The notes under the pieces: model-generated
The model's database searches: none
Told to the model about the DNA's origin: nothing
The model's input: only the letters and a program-made list of their open reading frames with translations
Origin: Loxodes magnus
Lineage: Eukaryota > Ciliophora > Karyorelictea > Loxodida > Loxodidae
Assembly (NCBI GenBank): GCA_946699065.1
Contig: CAMPDV010001543.1
Location: 41,439-105,438, forward strand
DNA length: 64,000 bases
Direction of reading: 5' to 3'
Made by a program: the position numbers and the translations under genes
In this document: positions 21,951-33,330 of the stretch, in pieces
Position numbering within the stretch: the first letter of the stretch is position 1
How the letters are laid out: every line of letters starts with the position of its first letter

Positions 21951-24524
21951 ATGGATATGTAACAGTGTCCTAACTGTAGAAATGCTTTCGATTAAGGTTA
22001 GTTTTAAGCCAAGCAACTTCCTTGCAACTGTGTTTAATGTTTCAACTGTCTAAGTGCCATATATCAGCTTACGTAATTGATAATTTGCAAGAATCATCAA
22101 CAGATGTTTAACATCAGGCCTTAGGATTTACAAAACTACATGGTACAATAACCAATATAACCTTTGTTGCCTCAGCACCATCAAACATTGAATTAAGTAT
22201 GGTTAAATCAATAACTCGATTGGTTATAGGAATAATAGAATTAAAAATAAGAGCAGCTATAGTTTATATGGAATGTTATTAATGGCGTTAGTTAGTAGTG
22301 GAATAATATCTGCTAGTAGGTAATAAAATGAATATTCAAAATCTTGATAGAATAATATTCTTAAAGAGTGAATAAGATTAAGAGATTACTGAATCGATTA
22401 TCGGAACTCAGTATTTAATAATAATAGTAACAGCCCTAGCATATCCACCAGCAGGCAAATCAGTATCAGCTATAAGAATAATAGTAGTAATTTATGGATA
22501 TACTAAGAGAAATCAATGAGTTAAAAAGTGAATCTAATTTAAATTTGAGTGATTAAGGTTTGCGATATAATATTCAGTATTATCTCTTAAATGCATTCAA
22601 TTTTCTGAGAGATCATTCGTAGGGTTAGATATTGACTCAGTAAAAAGCCAGTTAGTTAATAGAATCTTATTTCAGTTAATAAAGGGTAATAAGTGGTCTA
22701 TGTCAAGGTCAATAATAATAATAATAATTTCAGCAAAAACAATTATAGGATCTTCAATAATATGAAATATAACAAAGCCAATAATTACAATACTTATATC
22801 AAGACTAAGTCTCCCCAAGACAATAAAGTTAAGACAAATAATAAGTTTAAGAGTAACTAATATAAAAAGACTAATCTCAGTTTAAAATATACCAAGAAGT
22901 TTCAAGTACTCTATAAAGAAAAGAATAGCAGTTACGTCAAAATATCCTTGAACTTTAGTTAGAGTAATAGAACTTTTAAGTTCAATAATTGTAAGAGTAG
23001 CCAAACTTGATAATGTAAGCCTTAGTGGATTTCAATACTCTAACATTCGAATAGTTAATTCAAATTCTTAGCCAACTAATACAACAACAAAGTATCGATA
23101 TCTAATATTTGAAGTAATCTCCTTTAAATCACTCAAGCTTAACCCTTTAGACATCGATCTTATTATAGTTATCTAGGGTATAAGATATATAACTGGTTGA
23201 TAAATTGAATTAGGTGTTAAAGTTATCTAGAACATCATAGGAAGTATCGTAGGTATCATCGAATGTGATAACGATACTTAACTACCTGAATGTTAAGTTT
23301 GCATCATAATAAAATTTCTCCGACATGAGATTAGTGCAAGCAGATATATCGGACATGACATTTACTGGATGTAATTTCTCCAATTCAAGTTTCCATCAAT
23401 GCAATTTAAGAAACACTAAATTTATCGGTTGTGTATTGAGTAATGCTAATCTTTCCAATATAACAACTGAGTATCCTCATGAACTTAGAGGTCATTCCTG
23501 AGGAATCAGATCATTAGCTATCTCTCCTGACAATCAATATATTATCACTGGTTCAGATGATAATACAATTAAGATCTGAGATTATTAAACATCTGCTTTA
23601 ATCAATATTTTATCCGGACATACTGGCTCTATTTGATCGGTAGTAATCTCCTATGACTCTAGATATATAGTATCAGCATCTGCTAACAAAACCATAAAGA
23701 TCTGGAATTTCTCTGATGGTACTCTCCTGAGAACTTTAGAGGAACATACTGATTCTGTTAACTCGGTAGTAATCTCCTATGACTCTAGATATATAGTATC
23801 AGCATCTGATGACTCAACCATAAAGATCTGGAATTTCTCTGATGGTACTCTCCTGAGAACTTTAGAGGGACATACTTCTCCTATTTACTCGGTAATAATC
23901 TCCTTGGACTCTAGATATATAGTATCAGGTTCATCCTGACCTGACTCAACCATAAAGATTTGGAATTTCCCCAAGGGTACTCTCCTGAAAACTTTAGAGG
24001 GACATGCTGATTCTATTTCTTCGGTAGTAATCTCCTTTGACTCTAGATATATCATATCAGCATCTGATGACTCAACCATAAAGATCTGAAATTTCCCTGA
24101 TGGTACTCTCCTAAGAACATTAGAAGGACATACTTCTCCTATTTACTCGGTAGTAATCTCCTATGACTCTAGTTATATAGTATCAGCATCATGAGACACA
24201 ACCATAAATATATGGTCTTTTTCAGCTGGTTAGTGTGTATTAACTTTGAGTGGTCACAATTATCCAATATGTTCCTTGGCATTATCAAGGGATTCAAGAT
24301 GGATCTATGCTGGAGATGGTTTTGGCTACTTGAGAAGATGGAATGTATAGAGGTTGTTAAGTGCTGATTAATCTGTAGGATAGGTAGGTGTCAATTTAAA
24401 TAATTTAATAATAAAGTAGTTGGATTGGAATAAGGTTTATTTAGATTATGGAATGAGATTGAGTAATTGTGAAGCAAACAACATATAGATGAGTGAGTAG
24501 GACAGGAATAGAATTATGTGATGA
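21951..24524 (+). CDS. RING-like / Gln-rich coiled-coil / pentapeptide / WD40 protein, 7 repeats
   Basis: The protein has about 857 residues and one uninterrupted frame when UAA/UAG = Gln and UGA = Trp. Residues 6-49 form a Cys-rich RING-like module (C6-x2-C9, C25-x-C27-x2-C30-x2-C33, then C46 and H49). About 50-460 is a Gln-rich helical linker. About 465-505 is a pentapeptide-like stretch (MTFTGCNFSNSSF), and 513-800 holds seven WD40 repeats of about 42 residues (DSRYIVSAS, TIKIWNFSDG). Internal UGAs at 22329, 23499, 23577, 23634, 23937, 24087 and 24192 mostly fall on positions where WD40 proteins have Trp. The gene ends at tandem UGAs (24519, 24522); the second aligns with the stop of the right-arm paralogue. 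RING plus WD40 suggests a ubiquitin-ligase-like adaptor, which is inference. Confidence 0.85.
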
Positions 24525-24600
24525 GATGTTTTTATTAAATTAATGAACTCATTAAATTAATATATTTATTTAAATTAATGAACTTAAGTATTTGAATAAG

Positions 24601-24837
24601 CAGCACTCTATTATACTACTATATAGTTATACTATTATATTACTACATAGTTATACTATTATATTACTACATAGTTATACAGTTATACAGTTATACTATT
24701 ATACTGTTATACTGTTATACAGTTATACAGTTATACTGTTATACTATTATACTATATATACTATATATACTGTTATACTGTTATACAGTTATACTGTTAT
24801 ACAATTATACTGTTATACTGTTATACTCCTATATTAA
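24601..24837 (+). repeat. Minisatellite, 8-9 bp TTATACTG/TTATACAG units
   Basis: Nearly 240 bases are tandem copies of a short TTATACTG/TTATACAG/CTATTATA unit directly downstream of the RING-WD40 gene. The right-arm counterpart (41398-41527) is only about 130 bases, so the array length changed after duplication. Confidence 0.85.
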
Positions 24838-26700
24838 GTTATGTTATAATATTATAATGTAACGAAGTTACTAAGTTTTTCTAGACGGTTATATTTAAAT
24901 GTGAATATAAATTATAATGATGCAAGTTTTTGGTTAAATTGTTGAGGTGTAAGACAAGAGTATGTATATAATATATATTTAAGCAAAAGAGGGTGTAAGT
25001 ATTTATAAAATTATAAAGGATTGAATGTGTTAATTTTTTTAAATCTAAAAGAGTAATTACGTTATTAGTTAAGTATTTTAAAAGGATGAGTATGGTGAAG
25101 GAGAGTATGATTTATATTTTTAATTGTTTATTATGAGAAATAGTGTTTTGTGAGTAGAGAGAGGACTGAATAATTATAAGAGTATAAAGATAAAAAAAGC
25201 ATTTTAATTATTTTAATTATTTTAATATTTTTTATTGAAAGAGAAAGAAAAGGTTTAAGGTTTTTGGAGGTATCTATTTTTTTAATTATAAAATTTTTCT
25301 GTTATAAAAGTTTTCTGCTGTAAAAATTTCTGAGGCAATATTTAATTTATAAAAAATTTTTAGGAGTTTACGGATGAATTATATAGAAGATGTAGTTAAT
25401 TTAAATTAAATTTTAATTTTAATTTGTATTTAATTAGTGTAATAAGATTGATATTTGAGTGTAATTTTTGGGAAAATAAGAATTTTGTTTTTTTGCTCAG
25501 CGTTTTACACTACAGGATAATTCTCGGATGGAATAAATTTTTTTGAAAAATTTCAAACTAATACTTTAATATCAATTATTTTTTTCAGCATGCTATTTCC
25601 GAAGTCATTTAATAGAGAAATTTATTAAGCGAAAATATTAAAGTAAAAATAAACTTTTTCCATCTCAGAAGTTTTAAAAATGCAGAAAAATATTTTTTTT
25701 AATAAAAGAAAAAGCTAAATATCTTAAGGCAAATTAATGATTGATTATAATATTAAAATAGTATTTGAATAAAATAAGAAAGATAGTAACTGTATAAATT
25801 GAAGAGTCTAAATAGTTGAAGTATGGAAAGTAGTAAAATTAGTTGATACTAAAGAATATGTTTTAAATAATAGTTTAACTAATATATTTAAAATAAGTAA
25901 TATTTTTGATTAAATATAAATGATAATGGTATAGGTTATTTTGAGAATAAATAAGATATTTAATACTTTATTTATGATTGAAGAGATATTAAAAAACATT
26001 GATTGATTAAAAAATGAAATAATGATATGAGAAACAAAATGAAATGGTAAGTAAGTAATTAAAAAATGAGTATATTAAAGTATTAAATACTGATTCATAA
26101 TAAAATTTTAAGAAATTAAGATTTTTATAATAAAAATAGTAGTTTTTTAAATGATTTATAGCATGAGAAATTTAAATAAGATATTCAATTAATTCTTAGA
26201 AATAAATATAAAATTTTAAGTTTAAATCTATTTTATAACTAGTTTATATATATCACTACTATTTATGTTTTATCAATATTTGAAGTTTAAAATAAAGCCT
26301 ATGCAACTAATTAGTTAATTATAAACCTAAATTATTGATTGTTTATAATTAAATAATAATGAAATTAATTTTAAGTAAAATAAATTTGTAAGCTTTAAAA
26401 TGTAACTAAAAGATTGCTCAATTAATTATATAAATCTAAATAAATATATTACTATTAACTATGAAATAAAACTAATAAATAAAAAGTATTTTTTAATAAT
26501 GAAGGTAAAAGAATGTTTTAAATGATTAATAATAAGCTATAAAATATCTTATCTAATAATTTAACTTTCTAGTTTAAAAATTAATTTCATTTTAAGGATA
26601 ATAATTAGTATGCTTATTATTAAAAAAATAGTATACATTTTTATATTTTAGCATTTACAATATTTGAGTAACAAGTTAATAAAAAAGAATTAATTACATT
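24838..26700. other. AT-rich inner arm segment
   Basis: This sequence is shared with the right arm down to about 26400. A word CTCAGCGTTTTACACTACA at about 25498 is repeated in variant form three times in the right arm (near 39915, 40180 and 40750). I see no gene. Confidence 0.4.
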
Positions 26701-26730
26701 TTTTAAAGAAATATTAATTATTAATAAAGC

Positions 26731-27423
26731 TATTCTAAAAAGTACTACTTTTATTACATTTTATTATTACTAAACATAATTTTAGTCTTAATATCAGAAA
26801 TATAGTCAGATTAGTAATAACCTAAACTTTTTCCTAAATACCTTTAAAATTAAATTCACTTCCACAAAGTCATAACTTTTATTTCAGTTCATATAATTAA
26901 CAGATTTATGGGATACAAATTATGACCAAATCATTATTTCTACCCAATTTCCTTTTGAGAACTATAAAACCAAAAAATTAAATAAACATTTTATTAAAAA
27001 CCAAATTTACCTTATATAGACATGCCACTGCACATATATTCAGATAACAACATCAAAGATTTTAGAAATTTCCAGAAAATAACTATATTAAACTTAGCAA
27101 ATGTATAAGAAAGAAATAATATCAATCTTTTGCTTGAGAATTCATTCAAAAATTATATTTAAATTAACTTATCATATGAATCAGATACTTCATTTTTATT
27201 ATCTCCTTAAAGTTATGTATCCTTCGTTTCATCTTCCAACTCTTACCCCTTGCTTCTTGTGCTTTCTTGTTGTTCTTTTGTATTCCAATTAATTATTTAT
27301 GCTTTTACCTACAAATTAAATTCTTTTTTTAGTAGATTTATACGAAAAATTTTTAGTATAAATTCAAAAAATTTTACTAAATATATAAGAGACAAAATAC
27401 AACATTATTTCTAAAATATATGA
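26731..27423 (+). CDS. Candidate secreted/type I membrane protein, 5' part
   Basis: One frame gives a hydrophobic leader (ILLLLNIILVLISEIQS, 26755-26805), then a long polar domain (PKLFPKYLQNQIHFHK and onward). A second hydrophobic span follows (LLLVLSCCSFVFQLIIYAF near 27240-27300), then a basic tail to a UGA at 27421-27423. Trp is UGA twice. No ATG lies in this frame before the leader, so the start is unknown. Immediately downstream another frame (27507-28372) continues as good protein text, and the two may be exons of one gene, but I could not find a short GT...AG intron joining them. The family is unknown. Confidence 0.35.
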
Positions 27424-27506
27424 TAAGCTGTTTAATAATATTTACCAATTTCCACTAATTATTTACACTAAGTTGAACAAATAATTTAGACTATAAATTG
27501 TCAGTA

Positions 27507-28350
27507 TATATAAACTTAGAACACAATCCTATAATTTTCGAAAAGATCTCTAAGATTGTCATTATCCTATTGATAATCCCTAATGTATATGTGGAGAGTA
27601 TTATACATTCGAGCACATTTTTAAATATATATGTTGATCTAATATAAGAATTTACTATTTTAAAGGATTGGGAATTATAACTAAAGACGCTTATATTATA
27701 TGATTAAGGACTTATAAACTCCTTTCAGAAGTATTATTTGAGATATTTAGATTTATAAATAAAAATATTTAACAAGAAACTTATATCAAGAAGACTAGAA
27801 TCATTAGAAATGGAAAAAGCAAAAAGTAAGAAATAAGAGATGATACTATAGCATGAGTAATTAAAAATTGATGAGATCAAGATTAATTTACAAAGTATTA
27901 AAAATGTTAAAAAGCTTTACAAATATTTACTAAAGTCTATAATTGAAGAAAGCAATTCTTACATTTATAAATGTCAAAAAACTCTTTTAATTTACAAATT
28001 TAAATTAAAACATTTGAATTTATTAAAATAATAAGTTTTCTACATATTTTTAAAAGCAATCAAAGAACATTTAACCACTATTTGGAAACAAAATTTAATT
28101 ATTAGATATAATATACTTTTGAATATAATTATCCCATCTAATAATTTTAGTTTTTTAATTAAAAAAAATAAAATTTATATACATTTATTTTCCTAAATTT
28201 CTTTACAAATCTCAACATTAGCCTTTATACTAAACCTTAACGCTTATTAAAGTCTTTTTATTACTGCTTTATAGATCTATTATAGACTGTTCTATAATTA
28301 AAAGTTTATTTTTGAAATTATAAGCTAAAAATTGTATTTAGACGATAAAA
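27507..28350 (+). CDS. Candidate helical, Lys/Glu-rich protein segment without UGA
   Basis: One frame runs about 285 codons without a single UGA, although chance would give several at this composition. UAA/UAG fall where Gln is acceptable. It contains RRLESLEMEKAKSKKQEM near 27795-27850, a probable coiled-coil, and KNVKKLYKYLLKSIIEES near 27905-27960. The same frame would run into the tRNA-Lys-like sequence (its next UGA is at 28370-28372), so the true end lies before that or is spliced away. It may be the 3' exon of the candidate upstream. Nothing identifies a family. Confidence 0.4.
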
Positions 28351-28351
28351 A

Positions 28352-28424
28352 TGCCGACTAAGGGACTTGAACCCTTGACCACCAGCTTAAAAGGGTGGCG
28401 CTCTACCGACTGAGCTAAAGCTTA
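28352..28424 (-). tRNA. tRNA-Lys (UUU), degenerate
   Basis: The D-arm TAGCTCAGTCGGTAGAGC, anticodon loop CTTTTAA and T-arm AAGGGTTCAAGTCCCTT are intact and read as tRNA-Lys with anticodon UUU. The 3' acceptor strand is AGTCGGC plus A, but the 5' strand is TAAGCTT instead of the GCCGACT needed, so most of the acceptor stem cannot pair. The anticodon stem also has a C-C mismatch (CCACC/GCTGG). This is probably a pseudogene. Confidence 0.75.
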
Positions 28425-28497
28425 TTTATTATTATATGACTTATTTAAAAATAACTAATATCTTTATAGTTTATTTATCATTTTACTTTCATAAAAA

Positions 28498-28570
28498 TGG
28501 AGAACACGGGTATCGATCCCGTTGCCTCTCGTATGCGAAAGGAGCGCTCTACCATTTGAGCTAGATCCCC
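28498..28570 (-). tRNA. tRNA-Ala (CGC), possibly degenerate
   Basis: The sequence spans 73 nt with acceptor GGGGATC/GTTCTCC (one mismatch, one wobble), D-arm TAGCTCAAATGGTAGAGC and anticodon loop TTCGCAT, giving anticodon CGC. The T-arm is ACGGG/CCCGT with loop ATCGATA, where the invariant first T is A. The anticodon stem CTCCT/ACGAG has a C-C mismatch at the same position as in the neighbouring tRNA-Lys. It could be functional, but three defects argue for decay. Confidence 0.75.
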
Positions 28571-29133
28571 TTTTAATTATAGCCTCACCGTTTTCTTAAA
28601 TATTAAAAATTAGTTTCTAAGTTATCTAAGAATTCTTATAGTTTATATTTTAATGAACTCAAATACATTTCCATTTTTTATCCCTTATTTATATAAAATA
28701 ATTTATATAGAACCAACAACTTTAAAGCAATATTAAAGTTATCCTAATAGACTAATTATAATCATTTATTTATGGAATTAATGTTTGTTTTAAAAAATGT
28801 AGATTTGAATTATTTTGTGATAATACATTAATAAAATTAAAAGAACTTTCCTGAAATATTTTAAGCTTTTTCATTTATCTTATATATTATATAGAAAATA
28901 TTTTACTAGTTAAGTTACTATTCTGAAAAGCCTTCTCATATTATGATGTAAATTATCTTTGAAGTAATTATAAAATTTGATTAAAGTAATATTTAAGAAG
29001 CATTTAAAGTTTCTAATATTTAGCATTTCTTAATTTATTCCTTTAATTAAAGTTGTATAAATAGAGACAATTAACATTATTATTATTTTCCTATTTTTAC
29101 ATTCAAAAAATATCAATTATTATATATTCATAT

Positions 29134-29967
29134 GCCTAAATTCCTTTATTACATTCTCATATCACCAGAGAAAACTACAACATCTTACCCTTTTACTAAT
29201 CCATTTTTAATCCTATTTATTCTTAACACAAACAAAACTTACCAAATTAAGAAATTAATTCTGCAATAGACATATGAAATGGATTCTCAGCATATGCTTC
29301 TCTAAAATATATGTAATAGATAAACTAATTACTATCAGTACAGCTACACTCACTTAAAGAACAAGTTTAATGCCTTAAAGCTAGCATTAATATGCTAAAA
29401 CAAGAAAATTAAAACAGAAAATCTGAAATTAGTGACTATCTTCAGTTTAAGAACTCGATTTGAGAATACTGTAGACAGAGGAAAAATTAAACTAATTTGG
29501 TGGAAGCCTTTTTTTTGAATAATCTACCTCATAATTATTATATGATATTAACTAGCAATGCAGCTAGTAAAAAAATAGAGAAAAGATAAATATTATATGC
29601 TGACTCTGTAAAATGCATGAATATTTCATAAGATTTGCTGGAAATTTTAAATAATAAAAAAGCTAAAAATAAGAAACTATAAAAGGAATGAGAAAAATTA
29701 ATTAATCTCTAAATTACTCCAGAAGGTAAGATTTATAGACTTGAAATAATGTACAAATACGATTATCAAATCAAATGTGTGAAGATAAAAGACTCAAACT
29801 CTAATAAAAATTTGACAATTAATATGATCTAAATCAAATATCTATGGAGAAAAGAATAATAGCTGATACGCTATCATGATTCATAAGACAGAGAAAGATT
29901 ATGAAGGTTGCAATATACTGTAGTTAAAAATTAGAAAAGAGATTGATAGAAGTATAATTAATAATGA
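29134..29967 (+). CDS. Candidate protein with coiled-coil region, function unknown
   Basis: The region is more G+C-rich than its flanks. One frame gives EINSAIDIWNGFSAYASLKY near 29258-29320, a coiled-coil-like LKASINMLKQENQNRKSE near 29370-29430, and PEGKIYRLEIMYKYDY near 29720. It ends at a UGA at 29965-29967. Five internal UGAs would have to be Trp, about what chance would give, and a second frame near 29270-29480 also looks plausible. I list it because the composition suggests a gene, with the frame uncertain. Confidence 0.25.
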
Positions 29968-32200
29968 TTATAAGTTATATAATAATTATATATATAAAAG
30001 TAAATAAAAGAATTAGTAAACTAAAAGTTAAATTCCTAATTAAAGATATTTGATTATATTGCATATTAAAAATAGTTAAAGCATTATAGTTATCTTAATC
30101 TTTAAAATAGGATTTAAAAATAAATAGGTTAAAGTAAAATATTGATCTAAAAGATATTAATTTAGATTTATAAAATAAACTGAAGAATCCTTTAGTAGAA
30201 TTTGAAAGTTTGTATAGAATATTCCCTAAACTAAAATGCATATAACTTTAGGTATTTTGTTTGTTGATTATAAAATATTTTTGGTCTCCAGTTTGTATAA
30301 TAAATTTGATGTTGGTAAAGAAGTAGTGAGTTAAAGGACTTTTGATTGATATAAATATTGTTTTGATGTATTGTATAAGTTATTAAAAATGAATGTAAAA
30401 ATAGGAAATATGAAATTGATAATATGGTAATAATGGGCTAATTTAATAATATGGTAGTATGGGAGACATAAGGGAGAATAATAAATTTTAGGTTAATGAA
30501 ATATCTTATACTATTTCTTTATACTTATGTTTTATTTATTTAGTTATTTTAATTACTGTGTAAGAATTAGTTAATTAATCTTAAATGCTTATATTTTCTT
30601 ATTTATATTTAGAAGTGTTAAATGAGAAACCTTACTAACTTACAACAAGTTTATATATACTAGAATAATTAAGCACTTTATAAATTAATATATAGATATT
30701 ATATAAAGTACATTGCTAAAAAGGTAGATTAAAGTAGTCTATTTGTGCTTTTAATAATTTACAAATTAAGTTAAATGCTAAAATTTAGATTCTTTGAAAT
30801 AATTTAATTTAGATTAGAACTTTAAATATAAACTAAAGAGTAAAGAGTAAATTTATTCTATTTATAAAGAAATTAATGTTACTCCTTTAAAACTAAAGCT
30901 TAATTATAATGTTATTTATAAACAAAATTAATAACCTATTGCCATTCTAAATAGAAGTTTATTAAATAACTTAAGGAATAATTAGTGTGTTCTAATTACT
31001 TCAATTAATTAAAATGATTACTCAAGTAGCCTCAATTAAAAATAAGAATATCTATACTATTCTTTTAAATATTAAACATATAAACTATTATCTTTAGAAC
31101 TAAAAAAGAAATTTCTTTTTTAACTAAAAAGTAAAAAAGATAATTAAAATGAGATATTTGATTATAAATAATATTAAATAATTAAACATACTTAAAGCTT
31201 TATTTTTACTTTTATTATTAAAATAATTAATTAATTTAATTCCTTTAAATCCAAATATTTATTAATCATATATTTATTTATACATAAGCTAGTTTATTAT
31301 ATAATCTATATTATCATATTTATTACCAACTATTTATTTACTAATTAATCTTAACTTTATATAACCAACCTGGGAATATGCTTAATCATTTTATCTAATT
31401 TACTTTCAAATATCCTCTAACAACTTTCTATTTTTTCGAGTCTTAAGATTTTTTCTTTTTACATAAAAGATATTTGAATGTTTATTTTAGCTTGGCAATA
31501 GAAAGATTGCTTAGCTTCTATATGATTTTTACTTAGCAACCCCTATTTTTAGATATAGTTAGTGTTTATCTATTATGCATGGTAGCTAATATTTGAAGGT
31601 TGTTTTAATATTTGATTGAGACTAATGTTAGGTAGATTTGTAAATGAATTGCAAAATAATGAAAGGTTTGATTGAATTGATTATTTAAGCTATAAGACAT
31701 TATCTAAATCCTAATTGATAATTAGCTGTTTAAAATTAGCAAAATATTAGTATACTTAAATTATCTTACTCTATTTGTTTTAGCAATACTTAATACTAAA
31801 CTAATATAACTTTTTATATCATTATATAAGCTTCTGATTACTAACTCTAATATTTCCTTGCTTATTTCAAAAGTATGAAAAGATTATTAGATCTATTAAT
31901 TAAACTATTTTATATATAGTATCTATATCATATACTTAAGATATTAGATTGCTAATCTTTAGTTTAGTTATATTACTATTCAAACCTATACTATATATTC
32001 TTAAAATTAGTATACATATATGTATATTATACCAAACTATAAACCTTTAAAAACTAACTTTCAATTACAAATATCTAAAAATTAGACTCTAAAAATTATG
32101 CTAATTAACTATTAAATTACGCTTATACTTACTTAGATCAACCTTCATTATCAACTAATTACAACCAATCAATCTACCAACCAACCATTTATGCTTTATT
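29968..32200. other. AT-rich single-copy spacer
   Basis: I see no RNA gene, repeat array or convincing coding stretch. Short G+C-richer patches near 30240-30350 and 31440-31640 give no stable frame. Confidence 0.4.
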
Positions 32201-32225
32201 CGTGAAAATTCCTTCTTTTGCTAGT

Positions 32226-33330
32226 TTATAAATATATCAAGAAGCGCTTTCATTTATTTCACGGAGCTACTCAACTAATTCCATTATGATTGGTGCTAAA
32301 TATATTTATGGAACTTCTTTTGGTAGTCTGAAGAAGTATAAAGAAGCGTTTAATTGTTTTAATATAACCATCATATCAGGGTATGCTTTTGCTTATTTTA
32401 AAAATAAATTAACTAATCGAAGAAATCATGAAGAAGCGATAGATTGCTATAATATTGTTATTTAACTTATCCAATATTAATGCTTATTTCAAGGGACTTC
32501 TCTTAATAATCTAGATAAATATGAACAAGGAAAAAACTGCTATGAAGAGCTATCCAAATAGAATTTAATTATGCTTCATCTTATATTCATAAAGCAAATT
32601 CTCTTTTGAACTAAGTAAATATAAACAACCATAGTATCAGCAAAGCAACTCCATCCTAACCATTTTCCTACATATAATGGAAAAGGAAACGCTATTAGTT
32701 TAAATATATCCTAACAACTACTAAATTCTTATGACAAATCAACTAGATCCTAATTATTTTCCTGCTACAGTGCAAAAACAAACATATAGGTAAACAAGAA
32801 CAAATTCATTCTTATGATCAAACTATTTCAAATTATCCAAAACTCCAGCTTAAAAGGGAAAACCTAACACTCCTATGTAAGCTAAAAAGGTCTTAGTTTT
32901 GCTTTCAAAAAACTATTTAACTCCATCCTAATTTTATTGATGTTTATAATAATAAAAGAAACGTCCTCAAAGCTTTGCCAATATGCAGAACAATATAATA
33001 CTTTATCAAAGCTATTTAAATAGCTTCAAATTATATTAAAACTTATTAGAGCAAAAGTAAATTCTATAGTCTTCAGAAATATGAACAAACAAATCCTTAC
33101 TATCAAACATTTAACTAGATCCAAAATCAACTCTACCTTACAACGGAAAACTATTTTTTACACATTAGGAAAATACCAAGAAGCAAATTATTACTTAGCA
33201 AAGTTAAACAATTTGATCCTTATTTTGTTGATATTTATACTTATTTAGGAAAATATTTAGCAATTTTTAAGAAATATAAAGAAGCAATAGATTCTTTAAT
33301 GAAGCCATTTAACTTCATCCTTATAAATAA
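32226..33330 (+). pseudogene. TPR-repeat protein, decayed
   Basis: The tetratricopeptide signature recurs several times. Examples are KKYKEAFNCFN near 32330, HEEAIDCYNIVIQLIQ near 32428, LNNLDKYEQGKNCYEEL near 32500 and KKYKEAIDS near 33270. Each is about 34 codons from the next, with UAR as Gln where TPRs have Gln (for example IQL). The repeats lie in different frames, and the stretch between 32600 and 33150 is only fragmentarily recognisable, so the gene is broken. Ciliate genomes carry many such TPR genes with near-identical repeats. The parent gene is not in this window. Confidence 0.6.

Larger units (their letters stand above)
3316..26400. repeat. Left arm of the large inverted duplication
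   Basis: Successive blocks of this arm match the reverse complement of the right arm. Pairs include 3340 with 57850, 3720 with 57470, 5318 with 55911, 8392 with 53423, 13.8 kb with 52.1 kb, 17824 with 48024, 21951 with 43931 and 26230 with 39215. The coordinate sum is about 61200 outside the 8.66-12.75 kb block and about 65400-66100 inside it, which places a roughly 4.1 kb length difference there. By eye the arms are about 90-100% identical depending on the block. Outer edges are near 3316 and 57885. Inner edges fade near 26400 and 39060. Confidence 0.9.

Noticed and set aside
21951-24524. Internal UGAs as simple pseudogene mutations (UGG to UGA or CGA to UGA)
   Set aside because: Two are conserved in both paralogues, no frameshift accompanies them in 2.5 kb, and they concentrate at WD40 Trp positions. 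Individual ones (for example the one at 23937) could still be mutations.
24592-24837. 81-aa ORF of repeated Tyr/Leu/Val peptides
   Set aside because: It is the TTATACTG minisatellite read as codons. There is no independent sign of translation.
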